Origin: Rhea pennata
Lineage: Eukaryota > Chordata > Aves > Rheiformes > Rheidae
Length of the DNA stretch: 64,000 nucleotides
Direction: 5' to 3'
Assembly (NCBI RefSeq): GCF_028389875.1
Contig: NC_084665.1
Coordinates: 3,286,001 to 3,350,000 of the forward strand
The notes below the pieces were generated by a model. The model made no database searches. It was not told where the DNA came from and worked only from the letters and a program-made list of their open reading frames with translations. Positions 46,602 to 60,785 of the stretch are shown in pieces. Numbering within the stretch: the stretch's first letter is position 1; every line of letters starts with the position of its first letter. Both the position numbers and the translations under genes were made by a program.

Positions 46602-49600
46602 TTTATTTTAGCCTGGGGACACAGTAAGCGAACAACAGGGGGTCATGGCAGACTGCTGTGGTTCCGCAGAGGTGTTGTGCATTTGCACCTGGCTGTGCTG
46701 TTAAAGCAGATCAGTGTAGCAGCTCCGCTGTGCCTGTAGATGGAAAGTTCAAAACCCGTTAGGTTTGCCAAGGAAGTGCTGTGGTATTGGCCGTACCTGC
46801 GTCAGCGTGGCTAAAATGAGAGAAGCTGGATGTGCTGCTGCAAATTCCCACTCTTTTTCTGTCCTGAGGCTGCTTTCAGGCAGACCCCAGATGAACATTT
46901 GGAAGCTGCAAACACAGTGATCCTAAGTAGAGCAATAACTGGTTAAAGATGTGATTTGTTTCCCAAGTAATATATCCTTTTTTGCCTATTAAAAAAAAAA
47001 AAAAAAGGTTTGCTGCAGCGTGCAACCTTGCTATTGGCCTCTGGATCGTCTAGTAAGCTCTTTCTAATGTTTCTAGGGAGGCTGTTATGCAGCAGCAATG
47101 AATTTTGTCACATGCTTTTTGTTAAACCAGTGACTTATTTGAAAACAGAGCAGAAAGATGACCTTGTAGTTTGGACACTGAAGTGAGGCTTAAATTCAGA
47201 TCTGGGATCTGAAGCTGCTCACTATTTTTCTAGTTTCAGTGACCATTTCTCTGTCCAAAACCATGAGCTGTGACTCATGTTCCTCTCCTCCCTGCTTGGC
47301 TCCTGGCAGCTTGTTTGCATGTTGCAGCACTTGGGTGAGGGCATCGGCGTCATAGAGCAGAAGAGGTCCCGAGGTGCAGTGCTGAGAGCGTTGCTCCCAA
47401 AGCTGGTAATACTGTGCTCGTGCTCACGGAGGGAGAAACTTGTCCTTTTTGGGAAAGCAGAGCCCTGAAAGACTGATTATTGTAATGCGTGTGCAAAATG
47501 CGTGTGTGAGGGCATGCTATGAAGTGCTGCACTTGCAAGCGATTGCCTTGCGGTACGCAGGCATAGCCTGTGGTGCTGGGTCCATGTCCGCACGTGCAGG
47601 ACTGCAACTCAGCCAGAAAGGGCCTAGAGATGAACTGATTCCTGTACATATTAACCACAAAGTATGCGATTCTAGTTTTAGAATTCAGAGGGTGTTTATT
47701 TTTGTTTATTTTCGTCTTCAAATCATGCAAAAAGTGGTGAGCTTTTTCTTAATGTGTTTGGTTTTTCACTTCTCTCGGTCCTTCATCTCCCTGCTGCTGG
47801 CTGGAGCTCTGAAGCCAGTGCAGCTCAGCGGTGGCCACATGTGCGGATTAGGAGCCCGACAAAGCGGACGAAAGAAACCATGCTGAGTGCCTGGGGGGCT
47901 GTCATGGGGCACAGCGCTTGATGCCGAGGGATGCAGAGAAGCAGATGCCTCTCCCTGAGCCAGAAAGACAAATCTGAAGGTAGCGGGAATGGCGAGGGAT
48001 CGCTCCCTGACCTCCGCAGACTGGAGAGCTGGTCTGGAAAGCCCGCGAGTTCTCAGAGAGGGGCAGCTGGAGAGGAACCATCTGGGAGCCACATCTGCAG
48101 GAGAGTTTTCCTTTCTGTCCGATCTGGATCTTGAGGGCTGGGAATCTTCTGGCCAGGCTTGGAAGACTGCAGGAACTGGTAGTGCCTGGAAGAAGGTTTG
48201 AGGAGCAGTGTGTGGAAATTGGCGGCGGTGGTGGAGTTTGGACTTTCTGGTGAGGTTTTAAGGTGATATTTATGTTGAGGAAAGATGTTGCTGTGGGTAG
48301 GGGCAATTAATGTCTGAGCGTCTTGCAGCGAAGCGTGAGGGCAGCTAATCGCTGTGTGGGTAAGGAGCATGCTGTGCACGCTAGGACAGGCTGCCTGGGC
48401 AGATCCTAATGCTCCCTCAGGAGATGCTTCTTGCCAATGTGCTTATTATCTGGAAATGAGCTTGTGTGCTGGGAGGCACTGGGAGGCTATGGCAGAGGCT
48501 TGGGTCCTGTTGGGGTAGGCGCTGCGTGCTGTATTATTATAATGAGACACCACCTGTTTTGCAGGATTCCTGCTCCCTGCTTTGGGTAGACATGGGTGGG
48601 GATGAAGAGGGATGAAGTGATTCGTCCAAGAGTTAAAAAGTAGCAAAGACAGGAATAAAATCTCCCCTGCTTGCCTGGAAATGTGTCTTAACACTGAATT
48701 GCTTCCTTCTGGAAAAAACAGTGAAGTCTCGCTGTGGCAGAGTCTGGGGATGTGGTTATATTGCCCCAGCTCTTCTGTGCACATGATGGAGCAATGTTGG
48801 TTTGGTCTCAATTAGTTTTCTTTCTCTTTCTTCTTCCCCAAATATTTGAGTGTTGTGAATAACCCAGCAAACGACTCGTAGCCTCATGCAGGAAACTGCT
48901 AAGAAAATACAGACTGTAACAGTCATGATAGCTGTCTGACACTTGTAACTCTTGGTGCGTTTGCCCACTTTTCTCCTGGCTTGGCAAGGGCAAAGACCAC
49001 GAAGAACCGAGTTTCATGAAACTCCGTGGCTGGGGGAGGTTGGAGATCCTGTTTGGTCTCCTGTGATGGACAGGTGAGGGAGGCTCAGCTTTCTCCCAGA
49101 CCTTGCTTGCCGGCTGATGTGCCTGCGTGTTGCTGCCAGTCAGCCTTCAAAATTAGCAGCCTTTTTCCAATAGGAGTGGGGTGGGAAAAGCAAAGGAAAA
49201 GATGACCTGGGGAAGAATGGATAAAACTGAAGGGAATGGGGTGGGAGGGGAATGGAGCATTTTCAGGCTCAGTTGTTTCATGCCTGGCAGAACTAGTTTA
49301 AGCAAAATCTGCGCTGTGATTTTTCCAGCGATGCATCTCAGTGTGGATTTAATGTACAGGATGCAGAGAGAAGCGAGAGTAATTTCAAAGCAGCCTGTTT
49401 CATTGATCATCTGAGCGGCAAGGTGCACTGGGGCTTGCTACATACTAGCTAAAAATGCCTGGGAAGTGTCAGCTCTTAGGTAGGAGGCAAAATTATCAAC
49501 CCTAAACACCACTTCTAAGCAACTAAGGGAAGAAAGGTAAATCTCCCTCCCCCTCAATTATTTCTGCGTATTCAGAGCCTAGCCAAGAGGAGAGAAAGGG

Positions 49601-52600
49601 AATCTCTTAACCTTGTTGTTGTTTGCGGAGGCAGTAAGCAATCCACTTACTGCTGTTCCTTAATCCTGACACTATTGGATCCTATTTAGAACAGAGAAGT
49701 CTTGCTTTCATACCCTTACGGGCAGGCGTGTGGTGTCCGTGAAGCAAGCTACAGACCTGAAGAAGCTGACTTGTGATAGGGCTTTGCACTGGTGACTTGG
49801 GGTTTGTCCGACGGACGTGAATACTGTTGCCCCCGAGATCTGAGTGCTGTCCCTCTGTCCAGGTAAGGAATGATTGCTCGGCTGTCGTTCGGATCTCCAG
49901 GCACTCTTTTCACATGACCTGAACACTTCTTTCTTAGATCTAGGTAGCTCTGGGGGGAAGGTTGGAGTTTTTAGCAGATCCTGATAGTTCTGTTCTCTTG
50001 AGAAGAGGAAACTTGAAAAAAAAAGCGTTGCAAAGAATACTTCTGCCACTGTGGCCAGGATTATTTCTGCTCTGGGTAGCTAGCAGAGCTGGGAGCTATG
50101 TAAGAAACTGGGCTGTAGACTGTGGTAGCTTCTGCCCTTAACAGGGAAATGACAGTCTTTGCGAGAGATGCAGAAAAGCAAAAGGGATTGGGGATGGGAT
50201 AGCAGAAGTAGTCAACCTCAGAGCTAAACAGATCTGTGAGCAGGAAATAGGGCAGTTCGTTACTGGCTGCCTGAAGATCTTATATTCCCCTCTGAGAAGG
50301 GGTGAGGCACTTCCACGCTGTCCAGTCCTGATCACAGTAGCAAGCAGCCCTGTTGATATGAACAGGCTTGAAGTCCCAAGTGACCAAAGATTAATAACTC
50401 TGCTTAATTACAACCTATTTTTTTTCTAATACTATGAGCGTAAATGACTTTTCAAGGAGAGCTGACTGAGATGTGCAGGGTGTAGGAACTGTCTTTGAGA
50501 GGAAGGCAACACTAAGTAGATCAAGGTTTAAAATCCAGGGTAGCTTTGATCAAGTGTTCTGTGTCGGTGAAATGGGAGAGAAGCTCACTGGTTTCCTCCT
50601 CCTGAGTGCGTGCTGTGATTTCAAGGCAAACAAACTTTCTGTCCACAGTTAGACGTGTTCACCACAGGCTTCTTTCGAGGTGGTTGTAGCTTCAGTGCTG
50701 CAGATGGAGCTGGTTTTACAGAGCACACCTACCCACCCGTGCCCCCCCTGAAAGGCAGAAAAGTACCTCAGTGACAAGTAACCACCTTTGACAAGGACGC
50801 TTTGGAAATCATTGCACTGTGAAAGACCTTTAAATTCGAGCTCTGGTAATGTGACAGCTCCTCACTGCTTCTCTGTGTACTTGTGGGCTCTGCTGGGACC
50901 GCCAGCTCAGCGTGTTAGCTTCTGTGCCTGTAAGATAATCATGGAATCACAGAATGGTTGAGGTTGGAAGGGACCTCTGGAGATCATTTACTCCAAGCCC
51001 CTTGCTGAAGCAGGGTCACCCAGAGTACGTTGCACAGAATCGCATCCAGGCAGGTTTTGAGTATCTCCAGAGAAGGAGCTACTGAGCAAACTGTTCATTG
51101 AGTAGGTCTGCTAGCAACACATTGTGTTGGGGGGCAACTACTCGTAACCTGAGAGTAAAATGAATAGAGCAGGGAAAAAAGGTAGCGGAGGCTTTTCCAG
51201 GCTTGGGAATTTGTAAGAGGTTATGTATGACTGGGGTTCAGAGAGCTTTTCAAAGAGTCTTAATGTTGCACTTAAAGCTGTAAATGTACAGCTGTTGCCA
51301 AGCTTGGATCTCCTGCCTTTGGTTTCGACAGCCTGTCTTAAGATTTACGGCCTGACACTGCTTGTGCTGAGTTTCACCACACTCTTTGGCTAATATTAAA
51401 TTACCCCTGTGGAGGAAAACTTACAGCAAGTTCACTTAAGCTGAATGCTTCCTTTCCTCTGACGTATGCCTGCTATACTTTGGGGAGTGAAGCTCCTAAG
51501 GTCCCTTACACTGTGTTACACAGGTTCACAACAAGTACTCTCCAAATATATCTACTCAACCATGAATCTTTTTTCTTCTCTAATGGAAGGACTTAGGGCT
51601 TTGGGGACTAGGAAAAAGTCTTTCTCTTTCATTTGGACACATCTGAGAACAAAGTGTTTAGTTGCCCGTGGCTCACCGGCAGCACTTTCTTGCCCATATT
51701 TCTTCTCCACGCTCTCAAAATTTGTTGTGTGCTTTCTGTTGCATTCAGAGTGGGAGTTTTTCTTTAAAGCCTTGTGATTCTTAAGCCAAACATGGGTTTC
51801 TTCTTACTTTGCCTGCTGACATATGTTTTGGGGCTAACAGCATTCATTTACTTGGGAGTAAAGACCTGATTCTGGTGTCTAATGAACTCAGGACTTTTCC
51901 ATCAGGACAACCTGGGTGTTTCCCACTGGCTGCAGCTTCTAGATGAAGTGGGTGAGGTGCTCCTAAAACGCATCACATCTGGAATCGGGCTTATCTCCAC
52001 GTCACGAACTACTGAACTACACCTCGTTGAAAACGAGCGGGTAAAATCCCGCTCCTGATTGCGGATGGCTCCCAAGGCCGCAACTCCAGAATGTAACAAA
52101 CTTGTTGAGTGTTAGGTTCTTCTCCAGGCATCTCCTTTAAAGCAGATCTGAGAAAGCTGAGCTGTGAGGTGTGCAGTTGGGTTTTTCCCCTTGTCCTTTG
52201 GGATGCATTTCAAGCTGTTTCTCAGTGGTGGCTGGCAGCCTTCCAGTCTCTTGCTGCCATGCTGAATCACCTGTAGTGTGAGTAGTTTAGTAGCATATGA
52301 GAATTACAGCAGGCATAAGGTGGTGCGACTGTGGTGCATTATGTTGCCACTGCTATGCCCTAGGAATGCAGATGGAAAAGCCTGACTGAAAATGGTGTTT
52401 GAGGTGACATATTAGTATGAATTTGAGTGAAAACCCATCACAAGCTCTCGGCAGCTGATGCCTCTAGCAGGGAGCCTCAGTGAGCTGATAGGAATTACTT
52501 TCTCTCTTCTGAGTTAGTTTTCTCGCCAACCTAAAGGACAGCAGGATACCGTGGCAGGGATGCTGTGGAGCAGCTGTCCCTGTAGTCGCAGGGAATGTTG

Positions 52601-55250
52601 CCTCTGCTAGAGCAAAAAGTGGATTTGATGAAAATCCACTCCGAAACATGGACCCTGGCAGCTATTGTGCCTTCCTCTATTCTGGAAGTGATGGAAGGGG
52701 GCATGCAATGTATCTGTGAAGTATCTTCTGAAGATATTGATTTCCTATTGATTGCTCTGCTTTTAGACAAAACAGGGGAGTGGGTAGTTTTAAATTCTAT
52801 TTCTTAAAAAAGGAAAAAGCCAATCTTTTCCTGAGCAGAGGCTTGCCATTTCCTCTTGGCTGCTTCTCCATGGGCATTTGGAGAAAAAGAGCATCTAGCT
52901 ACAGCACTTAAAGAAGTTGACTGAGCTTTGGCTGACCGTGGTGGGAGGCATATCATGCAGTTGCTCTGATGTCCTTTGTAGACATGTTTCTGGTGTTAGA
53001 GGTATGGCCTGGGAGTGCAGTGAGATAGAAAAGGCATTTATAGTTCAAATATCTTACATTTTAACTAGAAATGGGTATTTTCAAACCTTGTAACAGCTAA
53101 TCTCAAAGGTTAGGTGCCAAGATGTGGTAACAGCTCTGTGGATAAGGAGGAGAAGATAGGGAATGGTAAAACGCAACAGATGACCAACCAGACAAGCACT
53201 TCTTTTGGGGAAAGGAAATGATTTATGGGAAACAACTTGAGGGACCTTCTCTGGATCACTGGAAGAAGCTTGGTAGAACAAGTTGGGGTGGAATTCAGAC
53301 CTCCAAAAAAACATAGCTTGACTCCCAAGTTTAAACATTTGGGTGCTGTTTAATGCAGCAGTGACTTTAAAGTCTTTCGGTTCCCTTACTGAAGCTTTCA
53401 ACTTTGCAAATGCTGAATTCAGTGCTCATCAATGAGTATTGGAAACAGCACTGTTGGAGGAGTTGCCTCTGGAAACAGGCTTTGTCCATCTACTGAAAAG
53501 GGCAGAGTCGCACCTCGTGTCCAAAGTGGTGGCACTTGTTCAGTCTTGTAGCTTTCTCTTCTCTTGACATGCCTTACAAAGAGGACAGTAAACTTCAGAG
53601 AGGGCTTGACACCAATTCAAGTTATTTTATTACTCATTGATAAATGATTGATCATTTTTCTATGGGTTTTTGGTGTGTAGCCATTTTATGTTTGCTGGGG
53701 CAATTTTGACACTTGCGCTTTCTCTGCAGGAGGTCAAGCCAGAGACATCTTTAAGACTGATGTCCCTCTTGATCTTAAAAAGTATAGAAAATTACCCCAA
53801 TGGAAGCTCTCATGTACTGGTCCTTAGGAGGTGATGTGATAGATCCTGACACTGACTGGTTTTCTCGTCTCTTCTCGTCTCAAATACCAATATTACCCTT
53901 TTCTTTGAAGAATATATGTTGTTTGGCATCTTTTGTCTTCTGCCATGCAACTAGCTGGGACACCTGACCCGAAGCTGTTGTGTGAGCTGTCATCACAGCA
54001 CAGCCCGTGTTGTCAATAGAAGTCTCTGTAACAGATTGCAGGACTTGGCAAAGGACAGAACAGATTAAACCACCCATGCTGTCTTAATGAAGCTTGCGTT
54101 AGCATGATGATATACTGAGGGAGAAAAAAGTCGAGAACCTGTAGCCCCAGCGTGGCTAACTGCCATTGTCTTGGCTTAGTTGGGAGCCTTGCTGAGTTGC
54201 GTACCTTTCTCCTGGGGTGCTGGGCAATGCGTAAAGCAGGCATAAGAAATGCTTCCTGTGGGTGACTCATGCATTGGGTTGTCTCGAAGGACGGTGGGAG
54301 AGCTTTATTCCTTTCTGAGGCAGGTTTGCAAACTTAGTGGGCCTGTGCAAGGCATGCCACCTTGGATGGCAGAAGGTGGTGGACCCAGGTGGACAGGTCA
54401 GGGCTGGCGCTCCTTCTTGGGAGCTGGTTGCGGTGCATGCCTGACTGCCTGGCAAGCCATCTCATCACTGGCCTGGCAGGAAACAACTTGATTATTTTTT
54501 AGGTTTGTTCTTTGCTGGATTAGCAGGTTGAGTCAGTTCATCATGTGCTCAAACATGCGGTGGTGGTGGGGAATCACGGGAAGCTGAGAACAAGGCATAA
54601 GCTTCTGGTGGCAGGGCTGCTGGCTTGGCTCACCACTTCTTCTGCCTGTACCCTCAAAAAGGGATTCAGGTGTCCCCAAAGAAGTGGGGTGAGGCTTGAT
54701 TCCTGTGAATGTCTCTTAGGAGGGTCTGAAATGATCCTAGAGGTGAGCCAGTAAATCCATTTGGACCCCAAGGGGCATCATGGAGGAATCTGGCCATGAG
54801 CAGTAACATGCTCCTCCAGATATTTGCTGGATGCTGCCTGGGAGCTATGTGTTTGCTAATGGGCACAATCTGCAGCATGAGGTGCTCAGAGTGAAGCCCT
54901 GCTGCTTCCCCTGCCAGGGAGCAGCTGCGTGAGAAGGTCTGTTTGATTTAACCCTAATGTAAATGGATTACAGCTGCCTTCTTGTTTCTTCGGTGATATC
55001 TGTTTACAAACACTTGCAGCCCTCTGATTGCTATGGGTAAACAGTCCTCTTTGCACTGTGCTTTGGGCTGGCTTTAACCAAAGTGACTTGCAGGATAACT
55101 GGGTAGTAAGGTGTTCCTCTCTGAAGGGTGCCGGTTCTGTAAAGGATGTGTTAGCAGAGGTCCTCTTGCCCTGGCCCCTCCTCCAGGTGGTTCCTAGAAT
55201 AAACATGTCCGCAGAGATAGAGAGGTCTAACCAGAAGAAAAACTGTTCTG
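46602..55250 (+). other. PACS-like gene intron 1, middle part
   Basis: Intron-like sequence with an A16 run at 46991-47006 and one CR1 fragment near 51.0 kb. The open frames are short and have no recognised domain. Confidence 0.6.
50938..51090 (-). mobile_element. CR1 LINE 3'-end fragment
   Basis: Reads as the reverse complement of the CR1 3' end: GGAATCACAGAATGGTTGAGG, then GGAAGGGACCTCTGGAGATCAT, then CTCCAAGCCCCTTGCTGAAGC-type sequence. It is truncated, with about 150 bp recognisable. Confidence 0.85.
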
Positions 55251-55259
55251 TAAGCACCA

Positions 55260-55375
55260 AGGCATGGTGGAGTCACATTGAACCTCGAGGCTTCATGTGG
55301 AGTGGTCCTGGGCAACCTGCTCTAGGTGACCTTGCTTGAGCAGGGGGCATGGACTAGGTGGTCTCTAGAGGGCCA
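55260..55375 (+). mobile_element. CR1 LINE 3' fragment, diverged
   Basis: GGGCAACCTGCTCTAGGTGACC, CTTGCTTGAGCAGGGG and GGACTAGGTGGTCTCTAGAGG are the CR1 3'-region words in sense orientation. The terminal repeat is missing or degenerate. Confidence 0.75.
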
Positions 55376-56974
55376 CCAATAGCGTTCAGACATCAGCTTT
55401 ATCAGAAGCATTGCAAAAGTGAGAATAACTGCCAGAAAACAGCAAACAAATACCTTCCTAAAATACCCATTCCCTGGCTTTACAACTGAAGGGTCTTTCC
55501 TTTTAAACTTTTCTTTTTTTCCAGGGGAGAAAACTGAACTGGAGCCTGAAACGCAGCACTTCTACATCTGTGTGAACAGCTCCTCTTCATGCAGGAGGAG
55601 GCAAAAGTCAGGCTGATAGAGATGCAAAGGGTGGCAGAGTCTCACGTTTCAGGTTATCTGTAGAAGTGCTGGAGTAATTTTGTACTTTCTGTGGGGCAGT
55701 TGCAAGCAAGCAGAAGGGCTGACAGGAGCAGTCGCATTCAGCCTACAAACTCTCAATGTTGCATGCTGGAGGAATTGTAACGTTATTGTCTGGCTGGGGC
55801 TTAAGCCAGGCATTCAGTGTCAGGTTAAGCTTAATTTCAAGCTTTGAAAGATCTCGTATATACAAGGGAAAGCAAAATGCTCAGTTGTATTTCTGGGATT
55901 TTGGAAAATGCTGGAAGACTGCTGTTTCCTGGGCTGTTGTCAACCCTTATAAAGTGGATCTGAGGATTGGTCGCTCCACTTTGTAAGGTCAGTTTTATGG
56001 TTTTATGGCCTGTTGTGCTGAATCACTCCAAGCTGCTTTTTAGCAGCGAATGAGCTGTTTGTGTCACACACAGTGTGCATGCTGCTCTGAAACCAGCGCG
56101 TGCAGCCTTAGAGAGCTCAAATATGTCATTCCCCCAACTGGAAAAAGTTGGTGTCAGTCATGACTGCAGTTCAGGGATGCGCCTATGCTACCTCCACAGC
56201 CTGTTTTGCCAAATGCTGAGCCTGCACCGGACGTCCCAGCTGTTCTGGTGTCTCTTGGAGATCTTTCATTCCTCAGTTTGAACTGGCTTGGTCTTATCTA
56301 GGCTTTCAGTGCTGTTGCCAGCAAGTGGGATAACTGGCTGTCCTCCAGGTGCTGAAGGGCTTTTGCTGTCTGAATTTTCTGAATATGGTGGTCTCTGGTG
56401 ACATGGATTTGCTGAGTTGCTGTGACAACCTGGGCTTCCCAGTTAGCTTCCCTATTCCTCCTGTTTTGGGGAAGGGGAGCAGGGGCCAGGCCTCGGGGCA
56501 GCAGCCGCTGAAGGGCTAGGGACAAACGTCATCGTCTTCCCAAAGGACGTGCAGGAAGCTGTAGCACTGCATCTTCCTTCCTCCACTCCAGCCAGGCAGG
56601 TTAGTCAGAGCTGCTGCCTCCCTGTAGGGCTCTGCCTTTACTTGCCTATTCCCACAGTGGTTAAAGGGTTTTGCAGTCTCCTGGTTCTGGTGGATTTAGG
56701 TCAGCGTGAGCTAAGTCATAATTTAAATCTAGCTTTTGAAAATAGTTTGATAGTGTGCGCTGTTTCCATTTTAGATTAAAAAAAAACCATTGGCAACTTA
56801 AGCAGAAACACGGCTTTTAAAGCAGTGCTTGCTGCAAGAAAGCTCTTTCCTCCGAGGCATGAGTTGAATGGGGTGGAGCTCAAACATGGCCTTGAGCTCA
56901 GCCCTTGAAGGCAGAATTTTTCAAGCCCTCGAGATAATTTCAGACCTGATACTTTCCAGCTAGGGTCCTCCCTG

Positions 56975-57465
56975 GACAGATCCGGTACAAGAGAGACATG
57001 GAGCTACTGGAGAGAGTCCAGCGTAGGGCTGCAAAGATGATCAGAGGGCTGGAGCACCTGCCTTATGAGGAATGACTGCGAGAGCTGGGCCTGTTTAGCC
57101 TGGGGAAGAGAAGACTGAGGGGGGATCTGATCAGTGTGTACAAGTACCTGAAGGGAGGGTGTCAAGGGGACGGGGACAAACTCTTTTCAGTAGTGCCAAG
57201 CGACAGGACAAGAGGCAGCGGGCACAAACTGAACCACAGGAAGTTCTGCCTGAACGTGAGGGGGAATTTCTTCCCTGTGTGAGTGATGGAGCACTGGAAG
57301 AGGTTTCCCAGAGCAGTTGTGGAGTCTCCTCTGGAGATATTCAAAGCCCGCCTGGATGCAACCCTGTCTGACATGCTCTAGATGACTCTGCTTGAGCAGG
57401 GGAGTTGGACTAGATGTTCTCCAGAGGTCCCTTCCAACGTGACCCATCCTGTGATTCTGTGATCC
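56975..57465 (+). mobile_element. CR1 LINE 3' fragment, about 0.5 kb
   Basis: The best-preserved CR1 copy in the window. It runs from AGAGAGTCCAGCGTAGGGCTGC, through GGCCTGTTTAGCCTGG and GAACCACAGGAAGTTCTGCC, to TTGGACTAGATG-TTCTCCAGAGGTCCCTTCC and the ending TGTGATTCTGTGA (about 57450-57462). It is 5'-truncated and non-autonomous, and looks younger than the 36.5-kb copy. Confidence 0.93.
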
Positions 57466-59439
57466 CTTCCCCTTGTTCCTGCAAGGGCAGTATGCTGCCC
57501 TCCCTGTACTCACTTAGCAAATGTTCCTTGCTTATGTGTTGGGCTTTATATGCAATTCAATGTGCAGGTGAGTCATGACTGTAACCTTTTCAGAGATGAA
57601 GGTGCAGGACTGTGCAGAGCAGAAAGCACCAGCTCCTCTTGGCGGCTTTAAGGAACTGCAAACATCCAAACACTTGAATTAGACCATTTCATTCCCACTG
57701 CACCTCTCAGGGATGCATGCCAGGGGCTGGAAGATGTAGGAAGACTCACAGAGTGGCCTCGGTCTTGGTTGATCAACTCCGTGTAATGCCCACTGGGCCA
57801 TGCAGGATTATTTTATCTTGCGTACCTAGACAGATGATGGTGGTGCAGCGAAATGCGATCGCAGACATTGCAGAGTCTTTCTTGCAGTTTCTGAGGATGT
57901 GATAGCCTCAGCGTAATAGTGGCAGGTCAGTCTCTATCTGGGAGGAAAGCTGTCCTGAGCACCCCTACCCTCAGATTTGTGCCAGATCTCGAACTCTTGC
58001 ATGTTTGAAGTGTGCTGGTAAGCAGTGCTTTCTTATAATACAGCTATTTTGTGAAATGAGATTGTTGCCAAATGGACATTTTTGTGATGCAAGGTGACTG
58101 CAGTCAGTTGTTCCCTTTTTGCCTTCTAAGCTGCTCTGTTCATATAAACTGGCTTTTGATTTAGCTGTATCCCTGGCTTGAGCCTGGAGATGTTCTGGGC
58201 ATTGCATGTGTATGATAAAAATAACAGGGCAGCGAATATGTAATCAGGGCTTGAATTCTTGCAGAGCTGTTAGTGATCTCAGAAACCACAGGAGTGTCAT
58301 GTTACTCCCATTCCCAGATGGAGACGCCTTGTGCTGCCTGCGTGAAGCATTCCAGCATGCTATAAACATGGAGCCTGGATGGATGCTGCAGGCACCGTAC
58401 ATGGATCAAGAAGAGCTGTTTATTAAATGGTAGCACATGTTTGGCTCTTCAGTCTGCACACGAGCCCGTGTGTCCTGGTGTACGTGCAGTTTATTCCCTG
58501 TGCAAGGTGGGGGAGGTGCGTGCACAGAAGATTCTTTCTTACTTGAGTTGGGTTTGCAGTGTTTGCCATCCATCACATATCTCCTGGATGTACCTGAGTG
58601 TCCAGCTCTGCTAGGGTTGGTGAGAAGTGTAACAGGCCTTGGGGCAGGGGGTGATGCTGGGAGCACAGAGAGAGATGTTGGTATGTGTTTCTATTTTTTG
58701 CTATTTTAGAAAGGCATCTTAAATATTTGTGTTGCATCTTATTGCCTTCTGTATCTTACTTGCCAAGGCTGGTTGCCTTAGACACCAGGGCTTTGGTAAC
58801 TAGGACAACAAGATTAAGCAGGCAAAGGTAGAAATAATGGTAATAACTTTCTCAACTCTTTCTGAAATAGGCTTGAATGAACCAATAGCACACGTGTGGG
58901 TGCCTAGTGCCAGCAGCCTGTTCTCTCTTTCTGCCTGACACATCCTCAGATCCCACTGGCAGCACCACGCTAGCGGAGCCGTGTGCCCTGCCCTACTGCT
59001 GCTGGGAACGAGCCCATTGAGTGCAGATGAATATTGGTTATCTCCTCCGCCACAAAGCGTGGCAGCCTGCGCTGAGGCTCCAGTGCTGGAACTAGCCAGT
59101 GGCTAGCTGGTGAAGCGTTTTTCATCCGTAGGCATTTTTCTCTCCTGAAGTAGTTAGCTGTTTGTTTGCTAGTTGGTGGGCTGTAGACAGTCTTTGGACA
59201 TTGTTTACATGGTGGGGATAGTTGGAGATCAGCTTCTCATGCAGTTTTGCTTTGCTTTGAGGGCCAGCTTTTTTGTTCTTGTACGGTCCCATTGATCTGC
59301 AGCCTGCTGTCCCTGTTTTCTGGTACTGATTCGTGCCTTTTCTGCAGTAGCAAACCATGTCATGGTTTGTTCATCTGGAAAGCCTCCAGCCCTATGAATT
59401 TGTGCTAACAAGATGCTTGCCTAACACCCCTCACTGCTC

Positions 59440-59605
59440 TGTGCAATGGTTTTCTTCTCTACCTGGAGAATCCTTGGATATATTCAAAAGCTGTCTGGAC
59501 AGAGTCCTAGGCACATGTTGTAGGTGACCCTGCTTGAGTGAGGTAGCCTGACTAGATGATCTCCAGAGGTCCCTTCCAAGCCCAACTATTCTGTGAGTCT
59601 GTGAC
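59440..59605 (+). mobile_element. CR1 LINE 3' fragment
   Basis: CCTTGGATATATTCAAAAGC, GTAGGTGACCCTGCTTGAG, TGACTAGATGATCTCCAGAGG and the terminal ATTCTGTGAGTCTGTGA mark a 5'-truncated CR1 in sense orientation. Confidence 0.9.
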
Positions 59606-60744
59606 CTCTTCTGTCTGTTTTGTGTTCTCAAGGTACAGCAGCTTGCTTTGCACGGTGACGTTTCTGGTGCTGCTCTTGGAGGGGAAGCTCCCTTTTGGCA
59701 TCACTCGCAGGCCGAGTGTCCCAAAGCATGTTAGTGCTGTGGAGCTCTGAAGCAGGATACGTGCTGGGAGAGGCTGGGGGCTGTCCAAGGCCCACAAGGG
59801 AGGGAGCTGGAGCAAGAATGCTGCACACCAGGTGTCATTTTCCTCCGCCAAGGTGGAAAGTGTGGCTGTTGCCACTGTGTGTTTTTTTTTCAGATCCTAG
59901 AGTCTATCTCTATTTTTGCAGACAGGACTCAGAAACTGAAAGAAGGATGGTTGGGTGTTTTCTCTTGCTTGCTGGGGATGGACTAAAGAGTCTTATGGAA
60001 AGTCTGGATTTTTCTTTAGCTCGTTTGCTTAAACTGGTGTAGCTGGATCCTCAGCCTTGAAGCTGCATGTGATAGGGAACTGCAGTGAGTACAGTGAAGG
60101 GATTCTCCAGCAGCACAAGCCTGTTCTTTGTGGGCACCCAGTACAGGCCTAATGCACTCTCTTGAACACTTTAAATCAAAAGCCACCCCATCCCCATTAA
60201 AACCAAACCTCCAAACAAGCCCTGGTCAAGGAACCTGGCAGGGTTTGAGGATTTCAGTAGCATCTAGTGACTTGTCAGGCCCCCGAAGATTGTTCTTGAG
60301 GTGGCAGAGTTCTTGAGGGGGCAGAAAATGGTGATAGCTGGGGGAAGGCTGTGTGTTTGCTGACGTCAGTCTGTACTCCAGTAACTAACACTGCGACGTG
60401 CAGAGGAAAGAGCAACCTAGACTGTAGTGTTCTGCTGTGAAAGGAGCTTTGTACTTGCCCTGCCTTTAGTTTGGACTTCATTTAATTTTTAAGTGAGGTG
60501 GTCAAGCTTGAAATAGGTTTCTGTCCTCTTAGGACACAACTCCCAAGTCCTAGGGCATATGCCACCCTTCTTCCTAAACTCCTGGCCGTAGTTCTGTTGC
60601 CAGATACCCCTGACCAAGATTTGCTTCTTCTGTACCCCAGTGCAAATTTGGAAGCATCTGAGAGTGCACAGAGAAAGGCTGGAGGAACTCCCCCTTCAGA
60701 AGCAGTGGGCTTCAGAGAGTGCAGCATGATCATCTTTTGCCCAG

Positions 60745-60745
<1 letters not shown>

Positions 60746-60783
<38 letters not shown>
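60746..60783 (+). repeat. (CA)19 microsatellite
   Basis: An uninterrupted 38-bp CA dinucleotide repeat, likely to vary in length between individuals. Confidence 0.97.

Positions 60784-60785
<2 letters not shown>

Noticed and set aside
49750-49780. DLKKLT-like translation as a possible PACS exon 2
   Set aside because: Only a few residues resemble LTLKKLV, the surrounding translation does not match, and the frame and splice sites are wrong.
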